DNA of 64,000 nucleotides, from contig NZ_CP026652.1 of NCBI RefSeq assembly GCF_002946835.1, positions 8,184,001 through 8,248,000 of the forward strand, written 5' to 3'. The stretch is from Streptomyces dengpaensis. GTDB lineage: Bacteria; Actinomycetota; Actinomycetes; Streptomycetales; Streptomycetaceae. Shown here one piece after another: positions 61,246 to 64,000 of the stretch (position 1 is the first letter of the stretch; each line of letters begins with the position of its first letter). Position numbers and translations under genes: made by a program. The notes under the pieces are model-generated. The model saw nothing but the letters and a program-made list of their open reading frames with translations, made no database searches and was not told where the DNA came from.

Positions 61246-61611
61246 TTGAACGTGGATCAGAGCCTGGAGCACGGCCATGTTGCCGCCATCGTGGAGTGCA
61301 CCGCCGTGGCAGGCAGCGGCGGGAACGACCTGGTGTGCGCAGGCACCGGCAACGAAGCACTACGGGTCGGTACGGGCAATGACCGTATCGAGGGCGGGCC
61401 CGGCAACGACCGTCTCACCGGTGGTGCGGGCAACGACACCCTGTCCGGCGGGCCCGGCAACGACCAGCTCACCGGCGGCAGGGGCGACGACACCCTCGGC
61501 GGCGGCGACGGCAACGACAGCCTCGACGGCGGAGCGGGACGCAACACCAGCAACGGCCGACCGGGAGCTGACAGGTGCACCCGCCTCGGCACGGGCCCGG
61601 GCTGTCCCTGA
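61246..61611 (+). CDS. Small RTX-like protein with Ca2+-binding nonapeptide repeats
   Basis: 121 residues. A TTG start at 61246 follows GAGGAGA; a GTG at 61252 is the alternative. Residues 40-105 are nonapeptide repeats of the hemolysin type ([54 protein letters not shown]), which fold as a Ca2+-bound parallel beta roll. No signal peptide and no catalytic domain are visible; the short chain ends [12 protein letters not shown] with two Cys. It may be the tail of a larger secreted protein. Function unknown. Confidence 0.7.
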   Translation: MNVDQSLEHGHVAAIVECTAVAGSGGNDLVCAGTGNEALRVGTGNDRIEGGPGNDRLTGGAGNDTLSGGPGNDQLTGGRGDDTLGGGDGNDSLDGGAGRNTSNGRPGADRCTRLGTGPGCP

Positions 61612-61828
61612 GGAACAGCCCCGACACGCACGGCCCCGAGCAGACCCCACCACACTCCATCCGCGCCCGGTGGCCCGGTGGATTGAGGCTTAAGAGCGCG
61701 CGATTGAGGCTGCCTGAAGACCGCCCCACCAAGTTCCAGCGTGCCGTACGCGCCCGGCGTGGGACGTGGCCCGCGAGATCCTCGGCGACGACGCCTGACA
61801 TGCGAACGTTTGACTTACGAACGCTCCG

Positions 61829-62323
61829 TCAGCACCGGCTCGCAGCCTCCAACTGCCGCTGCTGGGCAAGCCGCGCATCCAGTGACCAGGCGCCCGCGCC
61901 GACAAGAAGCAGGAACAGGCTGCCGCACAGCTGGGCCAGGTCGGTGCGGGACTCGTGGACGAAGTCCCACCAGCCGGACTCGCCGTCGAACAGCGGTGCA
62001 TCGCCCCATAGGATCGGCAGCTTGGTGATCAGCAGCGCGCCGATCATGTTCACGATCATCGGCACGGCAGCGAGCCGGACGGCGAGCCCTGCCAGGATCA
62101 GCGCCCCGCAGGCGATCTCGAACACCCCGTCCAGGGGCGCGAAGAAGCCGGGCGCGGGGATGCCCGCCTTGTCGAACCGGCCGGTGCCCAGGTCGTCGGG
62201 GTAGAGGAATTTCTGGATGCCTTCGAAGAGGAAGACAGCGCCGACGTAGAAGCGGATCAGGATCGTCGAGGCGGGCGCACTGGTGGTGGCCAGCTTCGCC
62301 TGCCAGCTGCCGAGCTGCGTCAT
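61829..62323 (-). CDS. DoxX-family membrane protein
   Basis: 164 residues from ATG 62323. Four hydrophobic segments with the DoxX pattern: ILIRFYVGAVFLFEGIQKFLYPDDLGTGRFDKAGIP, FFAPLDGVFEIACGALILAGLAVRLAAVPMIVNMIGALLITKLP and DLAQLCGSLFLLLVGAGAWSLD. DoxX proteins are membrane subunits linked to oxidative stress or quinone-dependent thiosulfate oxidation; the mycobacterial DoxX works with superoxide dismutase. No partner gene is close, so the role here is open. Confidence 0.9.
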   Translation of the reverse strand: MTQLGSWQAKLATTSAPASTILIRFYVGAVFLFEGIQKFLYPDDLGTGRFDKAGIPAPGFFAPLDGVFEIACGALILAGLAVRLAAVPMIVNMIGALLITKLPILWGDAPLFDGESGWWDFVHESRTDLAQLCGSLFLLLVGAGAWSLDARLAQQRQLEAASRC

Positions 62324-62507
62324 ATGAGGGTGCCCGTCTGCCTTTTCGAAAGATGTACCGGGTGCCGATATCCTCCCGCGAGGCACAGGGCACCGGCGGT
62401 TCACGTCTCCTCGATGCGCTGCCGCTGCATCCGCCGCCGCTCGCCGGGCGCGCCCCCTGGCGGGCCCGGCGGCGCGCAGTATCGGCTCGGTGGCCTGAGC
62501 GTCTTTC

Positions 62508-62792
62508 CTAGGCGGAAGCCACGACCTGGCCGGACATGACCTGCGGAGGGTTGGGGAGGAGCGAAGCGAGGTTGTCCCGCACAAAGACCGCTGCTTTCTT
62601 GATCGATTCCTCGGCCCCCGCCTCGCTTTCGAAGACGCTGGTCGAGATCATGACTCCGTTCCCGGCGTCGACCCAGTAGTAGGCCAGGAGACCGGGGATC
62701 TGACGGATGAGCGGCACGAATTTCTCGTTCACCCGACGCCCTGCCTCGGCCGGGTCGGTCACCCCTTCGTATCGTCTGACGGCTGCGTACAC
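62508..62792 (-). CDS. Antibiotic biosynthesis monooxygenase-like protein
   Basis: 94 residues from a GTG at 62792 with GAGGAG in front (VYAAVRRYEGVTDPAEAGRRVNEKFVPLIRQIPGLLAYYWVDAGNGVMISTSVFESEAGAEESIKKAAVFVRDNLASLL). This is the ferredoxin-like ABM fold as a single domain. Relatives oxidise aromatic polyketides or protect against reactive species; catalytic residues are not conserved across the family, so function is not assigned. Confidence 0.8.
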   Translation of the reverse strand: MYAAVRRYEGVTDPAEAGRRVNEKFVPLIRQIPGLLAYYWVDAGNGVMISTSVFESEAGAEESIKKAAVFVRDNLASLLPNPPQVMSGQVVASA

Positions 62793-63110
62793 GGCTGTTC
62801 TCCTCACAAGTCCGGGGCATCTGCTGCGGAGACGCCCTACCCCTGCGACGTGTGCTCCGCTCGCGAGTCGTCCGGCTATCACTGGAAGGGTCCGGCCGGT
62901 GGTCCGAATGGCGGCCTCTGCTGATGACCCGGGCCGGACCGCTGTCCCGAGGCGCGATGCCGGCGCGTGAAGAGAGAGCTGCTGTTCGCCGCCCTGGATA
63001 TCGCCACCGGCCAGGTCACCGGCGCGTGCACGCCAGATCCTCAAGAACGCCATCCGTAATGAACACTTCAAACGAAAAGCGCTGGCGAGCATGGGGCCTC
63101 ACGGACGAGC
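62793..63110. other. Intergenic region
   Basis: Between the divergent monooxygenase-like and DinB-like genes. No recognisable gene; a dense promoter region is expected but no consensus stands out. Confidence 0.45.
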
Positions 63111-63677
63111 ATGGCACGCATGAGTGACCAACCCGCACGTTGGAGCCAGGCAACCGTCTACCCCGACATGTGGGTTGACCCGGACAACGACCCCCGCCAC
63201 AGCGAAGGAGCCAGTCCCGACGGCGAGCTTGCGACGCTGCTGGACTTTCTGACGGGCTACCGCATGACGCTGCGGATGAAGTGCGAAGGCCTGGATGCGG
63301 AGCAACTGGCCCGTCGGTCGGTTCCGCCGTCGACGATGTCGCTGCTCGGCCTGCTTCGGCACCTCGCCGAGGTGGAACGGGACTGGCGCAACTGGATCAG
63401 CGACGGTGATCCGTTGCCGAAGCTGTACGGCGATGACGGGGACTTCGACGGAGCCGTCGCCGAGCAGGCCGAGGTCGACGCCGCGTACTCCGATCTGGCG
63501 CGCGAGCAGGCCGCGACCGACGCCGCGCTGGCCGAGCACCCGGATCTGAGCGAGCGTGTGGGGAAGGACGGGATCGCAGTTCGGGAGCTGATGGTGCACA
63601 GAGTCGAGGAGTATGCCCGTCACTGCGGGCATGCCGACCTGTTGCGCGAGTGCATCGACGGAAGGGTGGGCCAGTGA
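63111..63677 (+). CDS. DinB/DUF664-type metal-dependent transferase-like protein
   Basis: 188 residues (ATG 63111; an ATG at 63120 is also possible). Four-helix DinB fold: ELATLLDFLTGYRMTLRMKCEGLDAEQLARRSVPPSTMSLLGLLRHLAEVERDWRNWI with the first metal His, and IAVRELMVHRVEEYARHCGHADLLRECIDGRVGQ with the other two (HRVEEYARHCGHADLLRE). Many actinobacterial members use mycothiol or bacillithiol to detoxify electrophiles; that is inferred from the family only. Confidence 0.92.
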   Translation: MARMSDQPARWSQATVYPDMWVDPDNDPRHSEGASPDGELATLLDFLTGYRMTLRMKCEGLDAEQLARRSVPPSTMSLLGLLRHLAEVERDWRNWISDGDPLPKLYGDDGDFDGAVAEQAEVDAAYSDLAREQAATDAALAEHPDLSERVGKDGIAVRELMVHRVEEYARHCGHADLLRECIDGRVGQ

Positions 63678-63837
63678 CGAGGGCCGGCGGGTTGCATCCG
63701 CCGCCGGGGGCGCAGCAGGATTGCGGTGAACGACAATTCGGCTTGGACGCCCCTCACAATCCAGCCAGGCTGTCTCAGTAGTTGAAGCGCGAGCGCACTG
63801 CAAATCAACTTAACTCGCGCAGCACTAGTAGGACTCC

Positions 63838-64000
63838 GTTAGGTTGCTCTGGTTCTTGGGATTGGGCTGGTGGTAGACGTTCGAGGCAGGGGGCGGTGGC
63901 AGGTGGTGCAGGTGCCGGTCCAGCAGTTCAGCAGGTCCTGGATGGCGTCGAGGGTCTGGTAGAGGGTGAGTCCGCTGTAACGGCTTTTGGGGCCAGGCGC
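63838..64000 (-). pseudogene. C-terminal end of a probable transposase, cut by the window edge
   Basis: The frame running in from the right edge reads RYSGLTLYQTLDAIQDLLNCWTGTCTTCHRPLPRTSTT and stops at 63838. I believe this resembles the C-terminus of a transposase found in many streptomycetes, but only 50 or so residues are in view. Confidence 0.4.

Overview
The base composition (roughly 65-72 % G+C, strong G/C at third codon positions), the gene families (ECF41/SigJ sigma factors, SpoIIE-type phosphatase with anti-sigma kinase domain, DUF427, DUF6223, NhaA-DsbA fusion) and the IS families (IS5, IS630, IS1182, IS1380, IS21) all point to a streptomycete or close relative. The mix of intact accessory genes with many truncated genes and decayed transposases looks like a chromosome arm or a large plasmid; it contains no rRNA, tRNA, ribosomal or other core genes that I can recognise.

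Region 1 (1-20.5 kb) is a stress/redox island built around three ECF41 (SigJ-type) sigma-factor genes. Two of them are almost identical and lie in an 893-bp inverted repeat (4989-5881 and 7722-8614) around the third. Ten sites of the form TGTCACA-N16-GGTC (eight exact, two with one deviation in each half or in one half) lie at 2853-17770. They sit in front of the sigma genes, an alpha/beta hydrolase, an NmrA-like reductase, a fumarate-reductase/succinate-dehydrogenase-like flavoprotein, a ferredoxin-type reductase and a PAS-GAF-PP2C-HATPase phosphatase. This matches the published ECF41 promoter pattern closely and suggests a local autoregulated SigJ regulon. Also here are MarR, DUF427 and YceI proteins, three small coiled-coil proteins, and a decayed lipoprotein deacetylase.

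Region 2 (20.5-30.4 kb): IS1182 debris, a TetR-acyl-CoA dehydrogenase (AidB-like)-thioesterase set, a metallo-beta-lactamase-fold protein carrying a 60-bp tandem duplication, a translationally coupled Pro-rich protein plus baeRF2/Vms1-like protein, a frameshifted and truncated ku, grpE behind a DnaK-tail remnant, and a methyltransferase-like gene.

Region 3 (30.4-44.5 kb): a tightly coupled minus-strand operon (XRE-cupin regulator, MHS-type MFS transporter, FAD oxidoreductase, class III CoA-transferase, enoyl-CoA hydratase, DapA-like aldolase, SDR) that looks like a complete CoA-dependent catabolic pathway for an unknown acid. It is followed by a PHP-domain remnant, NhaA-DsbA, an SDR, a YCII-like protein, a group II intron fragment next to a truncated ATPase gene, and a secreted PI-PLC-like enzyme.

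Region 4 (44.5-64 kb) is dominated by mobile DNA: an internally deleted IS1182 element with perfect 26-bp ends, an IS5 deletion derivative, an IS1380 element inserted in an IS21-type istB gene with a CTTAA target duplication, an intact IS630 element with TA duplication directly upstream of a two-component system, and further IS5 debris. Between these lie remnants of a nucleotide-sugar cluster, arsM and arsC fragments, a LivK-like binding protein without an export signal, DUF2269, DUF6223, DoxX, monooxygenase-like and DinB-like genes.

All assignments come from reading the sequence; no database search was run.
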